A DNA stretch of 64,000 bases from Conchocele bisecta (lineage: Eukaryota; Mollusca; Bivalvia; Lucinida; Thyasiridae): NCBI GenBank assembly GCA_029237695.1, contig CM055266.1, positions 119,960,569 to 120,024,568 of the forward strand. The letters are read 5' to 3'. A program made the translations under genes and the position numbers. The notes beneath the pieces were generated by a model. It ran no database searches. It saw only the letters and a program-made list of their open reading frames with translations, and had not been told where the DNA came from. This document shows positions 1 to 10,775 of this stretch, piece after piece. The first letter of the stretch is position 1; each line of letters starts with the position of its first letter.

Positions 1-77
1 TGATCAATGTGGATCCTGATCAAATAGCGCACTCCTATAGCCTGATAAACGATATATGTTGCTGATTAAAAACATGA

Positions 78-230
78 CTGGTGTTTCATTGATGTAATGG
101 CGAACATTGCAGATCCTGGACTGTAAAATCCTGGATCTGGTTTTACACTGGTCGCAAAAGTCACATTTCTCCAGTTACAGCCACATTTAATGGCGAACAG
201 TATAGTCCCTAGTCACACACACTGCACGTG
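78..230. repeat. GGCGAACA-type dispersed repeat
   Basis: Contains 'aatggcgaaca', 'gatcctgga' and 'ctggtcgcaaaa' followed by 'cagccaca'. The same string of motifs recurs near 8108-8160, 50385-50490 and 60955-61026, so this is a dispersed, probably non-autonomous element. The ends are not clear. Confidence 0.4.
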
Positions 231-327
231 TTGGCAGCATATTCCGGGCCGGAACAGTGTATTTAAATAGCTGCCACTCATCAATATATAATATTATGAC
301 AATATATCATTAAATAAAACGTTAACA

Positions 328-1207
328 GGGTTAAAGGTACTTGCCCGCGCAGTAGGCACAAACTGTTCTTTATAGGAATGAATGGCCTTTTTGTAGAATT
401 TATCAGGGTATAAACTTGGAAAAGTCGCGGGAATACTGGACGAAGGCCGGAAGGCCTCGTCCAGTATTCCCGCGACTTTTCCAAGTTTATATCCCCGATA
501 AATTCCACAAAAAGGCCATTCATTCCTTATAATTCCAGCATTTGAAATAAATTCATCAAGAAAATGTGTTTATTTTCCGTTTTCTTCAGAATTATTTTAA
601 CTGCGCCTCACGGTTACGGAAAGTAGTTCGGCATGGAGTTTAATGGGATATAAATTCTGGACAGAGACTTGCTACGGACCAATCAAATGTTAGGGAATTG
701 TGTAAATATTTTTGTGCTGGAATTATTAGGAATTAAATAAGTGTATGCGTGTGTCACTATTCCACCAGTTCTAAAAATTGCCAATGCCCGCTATACGGAT
801 ATAATCATTTAGTAATATTTATTTTACTGATAGTGACGCGCGGTGGTATCAGGCTATTTTCATATGCAAATGAGGCATGATATGTTTTACTTATTTATAC
901 TAATAAAATGCGCCACCTGAACAAATAATATTTTCGACAGATTATAAAGTATGATCATTGCACATCAAAAAATAAATACAGAGAATAAATAGTCAGCAGG
1001 TCCGTTAACATGTTAAGGAAACACGGTTATCGCCCCTGATATCAGTGTGAAAATGTTCGTTTGATATAAAATGTATAATATGCCAATCAATACGTGGGGT
1101 AATGGTGAATGAATGTTTACTTTGCCAGAAAATGTCATACGTACAGAATATACAAAAGTATCTGTATCATTATATTATAACCTACTGCGTGGGCATGTAC
1201 CTTTAAC
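328..1207. repeat. Repeat family A, copy 1 (interrupted)
   Basis: About 530 bp of family sequence with inverted ends: 'ttaaaggtac..gcccgcgcagtaggcac' at the left and 'gggcatgtacctttaa' at the right. Internal landmarks are 'cactattccaccagttctaa', 'gtgacgcgcggtggtatcag' and 'cggttatcgcccctgatatc'. Other copies lie at 6602-7200, 13281-15417 and 46316-47590, with partial copies at 16253-16498 and 58979-59150. The 380-726 element is inserted in this copy. No protein is encoded; it looks like a MITE. Confidence 0.7.
380..726. mobile_element. Composite palindromic MITE inserted in family A
   Basis: The first ~148 bp is a near-perfect hairpin centred near 450 (arms 'gaatggcctttttgtagaat', 'acttggaaaagtcgcgggaa'). 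It is followed by ~200 bp bounded by 'aattccagca' and 'tgctggaatt'. The unit is bracketed by TAGGAAT at 373-379 and 727-733; removing it rejoins the family A sequence 'tataggaattaaataagtg'. The same hairpin plus 200-bp unit recurs inverted at 22945-23375, so both parts move together. Confidence 0.65.
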
Positions 1208-1563
1208 ATTTCTTATAAGATCTAATACAAGGCGCGGTTACCATGTTACATTATTGTCGTGGTCAATGCGTAGTATACTAAGATATACTGGTAAAATAAT
1301 TCGACCCATTTACAACATATACATGTAGCGACACACATTCGATTCAAAACTCGCCAGTGATTGACGGGAACACATTTCAAACTATAAATAAATGCCTGCC
1401 ACTCAATGGAACATCGATAAAACAACCAGTGTCTACTGCCAAATAACTTCTTAAAGGCACTGTTTCTCAGATGAGGCCTCATACATTAAATATGTTCTTT
1501 TTCGTTTTATATAATGCTAATGGTCTAATAAACAAGATGCACTATTTAATTTGGCACCTATAT

Positions 1564-1700
1564 AGAGAATAGTACGTTAGTGCCGTGAATGTGAAATCTG
1601 GCAAGGCTTAGGAAACGGGATGGGCGAGGCTCTGCCGAACACATCTCGTTTCCGTGCCGCGCCAGATATTTTTTTCTCATTCACGGCACTAACCTACTAT
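1564..1700. repeat. Hairpin MITE 'gttagtgccgtgaatg', copy 1
   Basis: A palindrome of about 137 bp with arms 'agtacgttagtgccgtgaat' and 'attcacggcactaacctact' and inner 'aaacgggatgggcgaggctc'. Near-identical copies lie at 16753-16887, 24486-24620 and 32792-32937. It has no coding potential. Confidence 0.8.
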
Positions 1701-2601
1701 CACACCCGTTATCCGGAGATACGCAACTAGGGGAGGAGAACATGGAAAGGGGAACGCACAAACTAGTGGGAATTTGGAGGGTTTGTAAAATTAGCTAAAA
1801 CAATATATTTTATGCATGATCAGAACAATGTGAGCTTGCAACGTTGAGGAAGAATGATTGAAGCACATGTAGCAAAAATATTGAGCTCGAACGCCGTCGT
1901 AAAAGTTGAAAATTTATAAATTCAATATAGGATTTTATTTTTTTTGTCATTTTTGTTTAAAAAATCGTCTTTCCTGCACCAATCGTATGCTTTTCAGCAC
2001 TATCAGGCATACAGTTATGTTTGCTGATCATTTACACTGATACCTTGAAAGCGACAGCGACCAGGATCTTCTGAGAAAAAAAATGGCGGCCGTTTTATGC
2101 ACCGTGGTATAGCGCAAAATGGTGCACAAAAACTATGGGACTGGAGGACACAAATTGGGGGACGAGTGCACACAAACTGTGGAACGCGCTGCACAGAAAA
2201 TGCCAATATACGTGGGTTTTAAGTTGCAAATTCACGTAGTGTATTTACAAAAATATTATATTTGCAGACGAGGATCCACGAATATTTACGCAGGGGCCGG
2301 TCCAAATGTGTCTGTAAGGAATTTATGCAAGTTTTTAATCAATATTCACCACAATTATGCATTGTTTTAGTAAGTTCGCTGTTCAATGCAGGCTTCTTTA
2401 GCAGCGCTCGTTTATTAATGGGCGAGCAGAGCCTCATTTCGTATGCAATCAGTAAACCCGTTTAATACATATCACACATTAAACCACCTAAACTCGCACC
2501 ACACTTCGTTTATAACTTGAAGCACGGGGTTTGGGAGAATCACCCATGCGGAACTGAGTTAACCATGCTAATCGATGACCAGGCGAAGTAGTGCAGCCAA
2601 G

Positions 2602-2832
2602 GTCAGGGCCGGATCCTGGATTTGGAGAAAGGGGGGGGGGGCGTGGTGAGGGGGGTATGGGGGTCCTCCCTAGAAAATTTAGATTTGAGTGTCTCTGATG
2701 CATTTTCCTGGCATTTGAGAACAGAATACTGATAGCCTTTTCTAATCTGAATAAAAAAAATCATTGCTTCGTCAAAAATAGGGGAGGGGGCGTACGCCTC
2801 TCACGCCCCCACCCCCCTGGATCCGGGCCTGA
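2602..2832. repeat. MITE with G-rich/C-rich inverted ends
   Basis: Left 'tcagggccggatcctgga' followed by an 11-G run; right a C-rich run followed by 'ggatccgggcctga'. The ends are inverted relative to one another over about 50 bp. It lies in the spacer of the 1701-4528 element. Confidence 0.5.
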
Positions 2833-3069
2833 AGGTGCAACTCAATCTTATTATCATTGGCGTTAGCAAGACGTTTGGCAATGATAACCATAATGAGAGT
2901 GTCCTGTGTATTCTCGAGGCAGATAGCGACACATTCCAGTCGGAATTATCCCGGAATAAGGACCGACTCTCATTGCAATTGAGATACTGCACAGTCCGTC
3001 AGCGGGCTGCAAAACACACATAGAGCACCCACCGCCACAAGTTTAAGAACTTTCCACCGGTAAAGACAG

Positions 3070-3365
3070 TGATGCTGGAGCGCGAGTGGCCTAGGGTGTA
3101 GCGAGATGGACTGTGGATCGGAGGTCCCCGAACTGCGCAGGTTCGAGACGCGGTCGGAGCCGGCGTGTTGTGTCCTTGAGCAAGACACTTTGTGGTGGTG
3201 ATCGTGTAAATATTTTACACACATGTAATACATGCATGGTGACTGTCTAGATGGTACAATGTACACAGATAAGACGTACCGCAGTTACCCTTGGTGATGG
3301 GAAATAAAGAGATATCTCGCTAGGACGAGGGTGCTCCGAGGACACCGGAGGAATATATATACATA
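3070..3365 (+). repeat. tRNA-derived SINE (degenerate)
   Basis: Shows an A-box-like 'gcgagtggcctagggtgtag', a B-box-like 'caggttcgagacgcgg', then 'gtgtccttgagcaagacact', a motif shared by many invertebrate tRNA-SINEs. The 3' part ends near an AT-rich 'gaatatatatacatac' tail. It is not a functional tRNA: no complete cloverleaf can be drawn. Confidence 0.55.
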
Positions 3366-4648
3366 CAATACAATAGCAGTGTTACTTAGTATAAGTATGG
3401 TGTTTATATGTTGTATATACACATCACGGTGCTCTCCGACAAACAGTGGGTGCTACAGAAACAACAACGATTGCGTCACAAACATTCTATGACGGACGGA
3501 ATGGTCGTAGGACGAACGAATGCACTTGTGAATCGATGGATTGGTTATCGCGGACAAAAACTTTATGGCGACCCCCCGAAATTCTGCGGATGAAATCATG
3601 TCGACTTGTCGTATGCCGTGCAAGCTTGCTGTGGTCTTTCTCCGGGTACTCCGGGTTTCCTCCGAGTTTAGGTGGTGACCTATGGTTTAATGTGTGATAT
3701 GTATTAAACGGGTTTACTGATTGAAGTACGAAATGATTGCTCTGCTCGCCCATTAATAAACGAGCGCTGCTAAAGAAGCCTGCATTGAACAGCGAACTTA
3801 CTAAAACAATGCATAATTGTGGTGAATATTGATTAAAAACTTGCATAAATTCCTTACAGACACATTTGGACCGGCCCCTGCGTAAATATTCGTGGATCCT
3901 CGTCTGCAAATATAATATTTTTGTAAATACATACGTGAATTTGCAACTTAAAACCCACGTATATTGGCATTTTCTGTGCAGCGCGTTCCACAGTTTGTGT
4001 GCACTCGTCCCCCAATTTGTGTCCTCCAGTCCCATAGTTTTTGTGCACCATTTTGCGCTATACCACGGTGCATAAAACGGCCGCCATTTTTTTCTCAGAA
4101 GATCCTGGTCGCTGTCGCTTTCAAGGTATCAGTTGTTAAAATGATCAGCAAACATATAAACTGTATGGCCTGGATTAGTTGCTGAATAAAAGCCATACGA
4201 TTGGTTGGGCAGGAAAAAGAAGGCGATTTGTTTTTAACAAAAATGGACCAAAAAAAAAAAAAAGTTAAATAATATATGGAATTTAAATTTAAATTAATTT
4301 TCAACTTTTTACGGACGGCGTTCGAGCTCAATTATTTTTGATGCTACTGTGATTCAAATCATTTCTTCTCAACGTTGCAAAGCTCACATTGGTTCTGATC
4401 ATGCATTTACGAATATATTGGTTTTTTAGCTAATTTTAACAAACCCTCCAAATTTCCCACTAGTTTGTGCGTTCCCCTTTCCATGTTCTACCTCCCTAGT
4501 TTGCGTATCTCCGGATTAAACGGGTGTGACTGATTACTATTAATCCCATTTATCCCGAACAAAACCTGCAAAATGGCATTTTAAAATGTAAAAACTAATT
4601 TTTTTTTTTAACCCCATGCCACCGCACATTATTTCTTACACAGTGATT

Positions 4649-6027
4649 TACTGTCTGTTTCACACGTTTAAACCTGCCCAACTTTTACCACCTATTTATT
4701 TAACAAAACCCTTCATTAAAACTCTTATTTTTTGGCATAAAATTCATTTTTCAGCCAAAAGAATTTGCCAATGAAGACCATCTTTTTTATTTTTTGAATT
4801 TCGGTCCTATAATTGAAAGTAAATAAGCCAATAAATTCAAGAATTGTAATGCAGCGGGTTGCAATGTTAAAATGTCACGTGCGATCAGATTTTTTCAACA
4901 TTTTTCTAGCATCGAACTGCGTTGCTGGGATTTTCTTACATTTAAAAACAATGGTACCAACGAACCTTGTATATTTGAGAAGCTACGTCTTGCCAAGGTT
5001 GAAAAATAAAGGAATTCGAGCCTCCAATTTCTCGGAGTTTCGTACAAGACAATTACAAGAAGGATAAATTTGCCGAGAAGTTTGGTCAAAATACAATAAC
5101 ATGATGTCATTCATCAATCATCTGCTACCAGCTTTTCGTATCTAATTGGACAAAAACGCCAAGCTGGAGGTTGGCACGCTGTTCCTACCACGCAAAAATT
5201 AATTTGCACAATATCCTGCGGCACATCGACACCGGTGGTAAATCTACAAATTCTCTAATTGGTATGACTTTCGGTAACCCACCTACATACGTTCATTTCC
5301 GGCGGAAAGTTATTTATAGTCACTTCCTAGTGAGCCAAGTTTTTTTTTTCTTTGCCGGGTACGAATTTTACGGCGGACAACTTGGTTATACTAAATGCTG
5401 ATTGGTGATTTGGCGGTTGGTGAAGGGTCACGAGTTTAATCGAATTCAAGTTCAGATTAGCATATTAGTTTACCAATACTCATTAGGGAAGTATTAGCCA
5501 ATAAAGTAATCCTATCGAACTTGGAACCTTATGGGATCCAATGAATGATATTCGCTAAATATTATGAAGATTAAATGAATTAATTGATACTATTTTAATG
5601 CCAAATGTTGTTTTAAATTATATTGCCAGGAATAAAATGATGTTAATAAATCAAATTTTATTAAGGAATTTTGTGTTCTTCAGTTCAGCAAAAATAGATT
5701 GTTGTTGTTGTTGACGGAACCGGGATGAGTTATTTGCATAGCTAGTTTCTTGGTTTTATTGTCAACAACTAAAAATCGGTGAAATTAAATTTATAATGGC
5801 AAAAGCCCATCCATGACTGGTTTATTCTTTAAATAACTTTGGTTATTTAGACGGATTTTCTTGAAATAAAAAGTTAGGCTCATTTACTTTCTTAAAAAAA
5901 TAGTTTTACATTAGTATTTTAATATTCAAAAAAAAATAAGCAGTTTGGACGCTTTGGAAGTGTTTTTACAGCAACTAAATTATTAGGGCCAGCATTTTCG
6001 TGGAACATGGACAATTAGGTAGAGTTA
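4649..6027. mobile_element. Repeat family C, copy 1 (1.4 kb, inverted ends)
   Basis: Long match, inverted, to 25953-27750. The ends are mutually inverted: 'tactgtctgtttcacac..cctgcccaac' at the left and, reading inward from the right, 'ctaattgtccatgttccacg..gctggccc'. Shared interior strings include 'ttcctaccacgcaaaaatta', 'tcatttccggcggaaagt' and 'gttgtcaacaactaaaaat'. The 84-codon frame at 4813-5067 has no recognisable domain. Shorter pieces with the same terminal motif occur near 39050, 45070, 46030 and 47880. Confidence 0.6.
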
Positions 6028-6110
6028 TTGACAGGATATCAAAAAATGTTTCGCGGCACCGTGTTTCACGGTACAATTTCGCGGCTGTAGGTTGACGGGT
6101 GGGAAAAATA
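6028..6110. repeat. Degenerate family B fragment
   Basis: 'ttgacaggatatcaaaaaat', 'ggcaccgtgtttcacggta' and 'gttgacgggtggg' match the family B element seen whole at 32937-33095. Confidence 0.4.
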
Positions 6111-6487
6111 AACTAACATATGCATTGTATTCATCCAGGTGTACTCAACCACTGTTAAATTAAAAATGACTTTATTAACTTAAGTAACAACTCGATTTAC
6201 ACCGCTTTTCATAAACGTTATTCAATTTTTCAGAGGTTTATACCACTGATTTACCAAAACTACATTTAATTTTTTCAGATCGTAGATACCACGTTCTGCA
6301 ATTAAATTACGCTTCTATCCTTTTTTTTTTTCTGTTATTTATCTGAGACCCAGTGCATTTATTTAAAGGGTTATGTGCCACCCACATGTGAACTTATTAA
6401 TGTTTTTCACCCCTGGACTAGTCCATTTTATTGAAAAGGGGGTATTTTTTGTGCCATCTAAAATATAAAAATTTACTTTCAAAGTTA

Positions 6488-6560
6488 GTGCAAGGATCCT
6501 GAATGGAGACGGCTCGTCACGAGCCAGGCCTCATCTGGATTCAGCACTACTTGCAAACAC
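6488..6560. repeat. 'gatcc-tgag' hairpin repeat, copy 1
   Basis: An imperfect hairpin 'ggatcctgaatggagacggc' / 'gagccaggcctcatctggat'. The same hairpin is at 19368-19434 and 31640-31828. Confidence 0.45.
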
Positions 6561-6601
6561 CGCTTATTAGCTGGGATTTCGGGGTTTCAAAAGGGTTTAA
6601 A

Positions 6602-7200
6602 TTAAAGGTACATTAACCCACTCAGTAGGCAGAAAACTCGGTATTTATATCAAGAAGACAAACCATTCGAGACAAAATTTTCTGGCAATTAAAAAACCAT
6701 TCGTTTCACAGTTACCCCCACGTTAAGGATTTGACAACATTATTATTACGACTTTATATATTCAGACGTAAATTTTCACACTGATTTATCAGGGGACTGA
6801 TTAACCGTGTTTCCTTAAAACTGTTAACGGACATTTAATATTTATTTCTCCGTATTTTTTGTTTTAACTGTGGTAATGATATTACGTTATTAGTTTGTCA
6901 GGAAATTGTTGTTTTTTTTTCCAGGGGGGCGCATTTAATTATTATTAAATTAATTCTTAAAAACATTATTCCATGCCTTCATTTTGGTATATGGAAAATT
7001 AGCCTTGATTACCACCGCGAGAGAGGTCACTATCAGTATAAGGATAACTATTACTAATTGATTTAGGAACTGTTTATAGGCGGGCACTCGTAATCTTTAG
7101 AACTGGCGGCATAGTGACTCCAACAATTTACAACTTATGTAATTCCTATAAAAGAACAGTGCTGTGGGGCCTATTTTAGGTGGGAATTTTGTATCCTTTA
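6602..7200. repeat. Repeat family A, copy 2
   Basis: Starts 'ttaaaggtacattaaccca', runs through 'accgtgtttcctta', 'accaccgcgag' and 'gggcactcgtaatctttag', and ends near 'tcctttaagg'. It is the inverted, more diverged form of the copy at 328-1207. Confidence 0.55.
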
Positions 7201-8170
7201 AGGTTCACACACTCTCTTTTCTGTTGGATTCATTTTTTTATCCAGAGCCGTTCCATTATCGTTAGTCAGACCGTCGTATAACCAAAACAGGAACATACGA
7301 GCGTTGAACAAGTGTAGATTCCTGGTCCCATTGCTGATGCACAGCGCAGTCGGATTCATAATATTATGCGGTCTTGTTTTGGTGTTTAATAAAATGTATG
7401 CTAACTGAAGCGAACTGGTGAGGCTGTGATACGGGACAACGCTTGGGTGAGCATTTGATGTAAGGTCCCCATTATTGCTAGTAGGACAACCCATTATTTC
7501 CAAACAGATGTGTTACGAATTTTCCCACCACCGGATATGCTATTTAGTATAGCCTTGTGAGAACGAATGACGAAAACGTCTTCCAGGCCACATTTTGAGA
7601 CACCGCCAATGTGAGGTTGGTTCCTTAAGTACATGTGCGATATATGTTACAAAACTGTGATCTTTTTTTGTATCATCGCGACGAAAGATGACGAAATTTC
7701 CATAGCAAATGCGGAATTTTAATTCCGCATTTGCTATGCAAATTTCGTCAAAACTTTCGAACGTCCATTGACGGAATCTATCGTAATAATTTTTGTAAAT
7801 TATTGTTTCTTGATAAATATATAGGTTACAAAAATAACATTGCATGGTTTGTTTCTTTTCATTTATGTTCCGTCTTTTGTTCCACTTCAAGTTGTGAATT
7901 TCAAAGTCGGTCTTGAAGTGAACAACGCGGAAAATAAATGTTGCTGTGGACTGGAATAAACTGGGGCTTGTTGGGATTTGGATTTGTGAATAAACTGTGT
8001 GAGCTCCATCATTAAATAATTACACTAGTGTAGCTTAGAAAATAAAAAAGGATTATACATTTGTTATCAAAGGCTATATATTGCTTACTTTAAACTCGCA
8101 TACCAGATGTTTCATTGGATGGAATGGCGAAACTGTGCAGACCCTGATACAGACTATGCGGATGTTCAGT
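7201..8170. other. No gene recognised; one small hairpin
   Basis: The only structure is a 59-bp near-perfect palindrome at 7691-7749 ('ccatagcaaatgcggaat' / 'attccgcatttgctatg'). Open frames of 101 codons (7198-7503, minus) and 116 codons (7540-7890, minus) show no domain, no signal peptide and no splice context that supports them. A GGCGAACA-type fragment lies near 8108-8160. Confidence 0.5.
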
Positions 8171-8513
8171 TAAGCCTATTTTCATCCAACCATTGCAAAG
8201 TATAACTTTTCTAGCAAAGTTAGGACTTTTGAGGGGAGAAAGTTTTCAATTTTTAGGAACAAATTTAAAATTTATTAATTTTTATTACTTACTGTAATTT
8301 AATTACATTTCCATCCAGCCATTTTGGCTGTGATAATGTAATAAATTCAGTATATAATAATTATGCATACTTTTAATCATCAAATATATCGCAGTGGTTA
8401 GTTATATGAAATAAATTGCATTTCGGGAAAGGAAAACAAAAATAAATGATTACTCCCTCAAAGTATTACTTTGCTAGAAAAAGTATTACCTTTGGCAATT
8501 TTGATGGAAATCA
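8171..8513. repeat. Repeat family E (MITE), copy 1
   Basis: Imperfect inverted ends ('aagcctattttcatccaacc' / 'aattttgatggaaatc') around a centre 'cagccattttggctgtga'. Two other copies exist: 48034-48341 intact, and 33731-38516, which is split by a 4.5-kb transposon. Confidence 0.6.
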
Positions 8514-9399
8514 TCGTTATCCATCTGGATATGGACACTTGGTCGCCAACTAAACTATAAAACGCATAACATTTTATCCAGTTCACAGGGGAACCAGAAT
8601 CACGCATACATGTATGTGGTATCAATGCGGCACGGTCGGACAAATAACAGCATATGACTAACGGAGCACTATATAATTGTAAGAGCGGACCCTTCGCCCA
8701 TTTCGCAGTCTCATAATTTATCAAGGTTAACATAGAAATGTAGTTGACCTTAATTACGTACTGACTGAATAATTATTATTAGTTGTATCAGGCCATTGAC
8801 CTTGATGCAAACATCCAAGGTTTAATCGATTAAGTGAAAATCTGACAATTCCATGGTTGGTTCGGGATGCCAATTATTGTGAACTTACCGAATGACGTTA
8901 GTGGGTAAATGAGGACGCAACGTAATCAAAGTTCCGTTTACTGTCTATAGGATAACAAGTATTCTAATGGCATCGAAAATAGAGAGGAAAGAAAAACGCA
9001 ATCTGGATTGGTTCATTGAAAGCACCAGCCTATGAAAATATGAAACAAAAAAAAAACCACAGGCATTTTAAAATCTCCGTTTTACCAGTCCTGTAATCTG
9101 TGTTTTACAACTTGACATGATTTATGTAAACCTACGCGTTTTTGTAAACAAATGGCCAGCGGCGGGGAATGCATAAATATTAACAAATTTAATTTCGGTA
9201 CATATTTTCGGTTATCCATTCTTTGCCTATATTTGGACCTGAACAACCCAAAGCGGAAAAGGAAATCTTACCAACGACTGACCACACTTGACTTCAGTGG
9301 TTGTTTGGTCCTTCAACTAATTTCCCAAAAGAATTACCCCACCCGCCCAAAAATACAGAAGAATTTAATTAAAAGTTGCTCAAATGCAAACACAATGGG
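8514..9399. other. No feature recognised
   Basis: AT-rich, apparently single-copy within this window. The 91-codon minus-strand frame at 8458-8733 and the 101-codon plus-strand frame at 9152-9457 carry no motif I can name. I see no supported exon. Confidence 0.4.
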
Positions 9400-10139
9400 C
9401 AGTACCAGGACTATAACTTTACGAATTACAATGTGCACAGTATTTATACATAATTAAAACTTGTTTATTGGCAGTATGGGTAATTCACCTGAATTATTGC
9501 GTCTGTAATAAATCCAGGGGAAACAACCTAGGCCTTGTTGGACCAACCAAGTTGTTGAACACTTCCTTTGTAAAATAAAATCACACGAACCCAATGCAGA
9601 AATGGTTGGCATTTCTTTAAATGAATAAAAGCAAATAAACTGTTTGCTACCGTAACACAATTATAAAAATGCAATACAATTGGTTTAAAATAAACATTTA
9701 CAGTTGAATAAATGGTATTTAGATATTCTTAGAAAAAAGTCCCAGTTAATCTTCCTATTTGAAATGGGAATATTCTTTTCGGCAGATTTACATTTTTCAA
9801 AATTAAAATTCATTTGGTGTGAGGGGCGGTTATGATGATGACTAACAAACCTGCTGACGTATAAAGAAAAAGATCCCACTGTTCGTGATATGCTACCGAC
9901 GTTGCAGGAAACGCGGGGAGCACACTAGGTGCATTAGAACTGGGGATAAACCATGCTTTGTTTTTGGGATTTGGAGCGGTATTGAGTGAGGTTTTATGGT
10001 TCTGATAATTCAGGTTCTTATGGATCCACTTAACCGCGTCGCCGTTAAAATTGAAAACTTCATTCACCAGGACCCTAAAACAAAACTACCGCCATTACGC
10101 ATCCAAATAAAAAAAACAATAAAGCGAATGGTTATCCCC
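9400..10139 (-). repeat. Repeat family G, copy 1
   Basis: Inverted match to 39199-39850. Shared strings include 'ccatgctttgtttttg', 'atttggagcggtat', 'cgtgatatgct', 'aacctgctgacgta' and 'agaaatggttggcat'. The 9945-10139 end is a decayed hairpin ('gggataaaccatg' / 'aatggttatcccct'); the other copy keeps a much better hairpin. Confidence 0.5.
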
Positions 10140-10398
10140 TACAAAATCTGTGGTTATTTTCCAGCATAAAATCCGCTACCTGATTAAATAGAATTACCCA
10201 TGATATCTGTATTTTGTTATCAATAAAAATGATTCCATGGGCTACGGCTCCGGAGGAAACGATTAGGAAATCCCTAGGCAAGCCTATGGAAACTCCTACG
10301 CGTTTCTTTAGCCTTGCCTGATACACTTGATTTCAAAATACAAAAATACCTAGGCCTGGGTATTCTCTTTATTTAATGAGACGTGAATGGGTAGATAT

Positions 10399-10497
10399 AG
10401 TGGGGTCAGCGTGTATGTGCACACACGAACGAACACGACAGGTTGGTTCCAACCTGTCGTGTTCGTTCGTGTGTGCACTTACACGCTAACCCCACTG
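10399..10497. repeat. 99-bp near-perfect palindrome, copy 1
   Basis: Arms 'agtggggtcagcgtgtatgt' and 'acttacacgctaaccccact' meet at the centre 'ggttggttccaacc'. There is almost no loop and only two or three arm mismatches. A second copy at 13109-13206 differs at a handful of bases. It is a hairpin MITE by form and has no coding content. Confidence 0.85.
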
Positions 10498-10564
10498 TAA
10501 CATGAATGCAAAACGCGACTCCTAATCGCGCAAATGCACATACGAATTAACATTCATTATGCAT

Positions 10565-10775
10565 ACAGTGAAACCTCGCTAAACCGGACACGGGCCCCAG
10601 GGTGTCCGGCTTAGAGAGGTTTCACTGTAAATCGGACATTTGTTCATTCTGAGCCATAGTTGTGTGCTATGCGATCACGAACAGACAATATCACCTGAGT
10701 TAAGTGACCAAAAGACTCATCAAACTAAGATCACAGAGGTTTCATTGGTGTCCGGTTTAGAGAGGTTCCACTATA
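10565..10775. mobile_element. pogo-like MITE 'CAGTGAAACCTCTCTAA', copy 1
   Basis: Begins TA|CAGTGAAACCTC and ends with the inverted 'gtttagagaggttccactata'. An extra inverted arm is inside at about 10603-10630, giving a three-arm structure. Copies are at 15788-15999, 17158-17367 and 23591-23804. TA flanks with CAGTG-type ends fit the pogo/Tc1-mariner group. No transposase is present. Confidence 0.6.

Larger units (their letters stand above)
1701..4528. mobile_element. 2.8-kb element with ~0.8-kb terminal inverted repeats
   Basis: Left arm 1701-2497 and right arm 3660-4528 are inverted copies of each other, with outermost ends CACACCCGTT / AACGGGTGTG. Shared strings include 'ccggagatacgca', 'aaggggaacgcacaaactag' and 'cgagcagagc'. 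The 1.16-kb spacer holds a G-rich MITE (2602-2832) and a tRNA-derived SINE (3070-3365). A 182-codon minus-strand frame over the right arm (3487-4035) is unlike any protein I know and is probably fortuitous. The element sits exactly between a hairpin MITE and family B sequence that lie next to each other at other loci, so it looks like an insertion between them. No transposase is seen. Confidence 0.7.

Noticed and set aside
3487..4035. 182-codon minus-strand frame in the long inverted-repeat element
   Set aside because: The mirrored left arm is broken into short frames, there is no domain, and the composition is like the surrounding non-coding repeat.
7540..7890. 116-codon minus-strand frame
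   Set aside because: It crosses a 59-bp palindrome, has no domain, and has no homologue I can recall.
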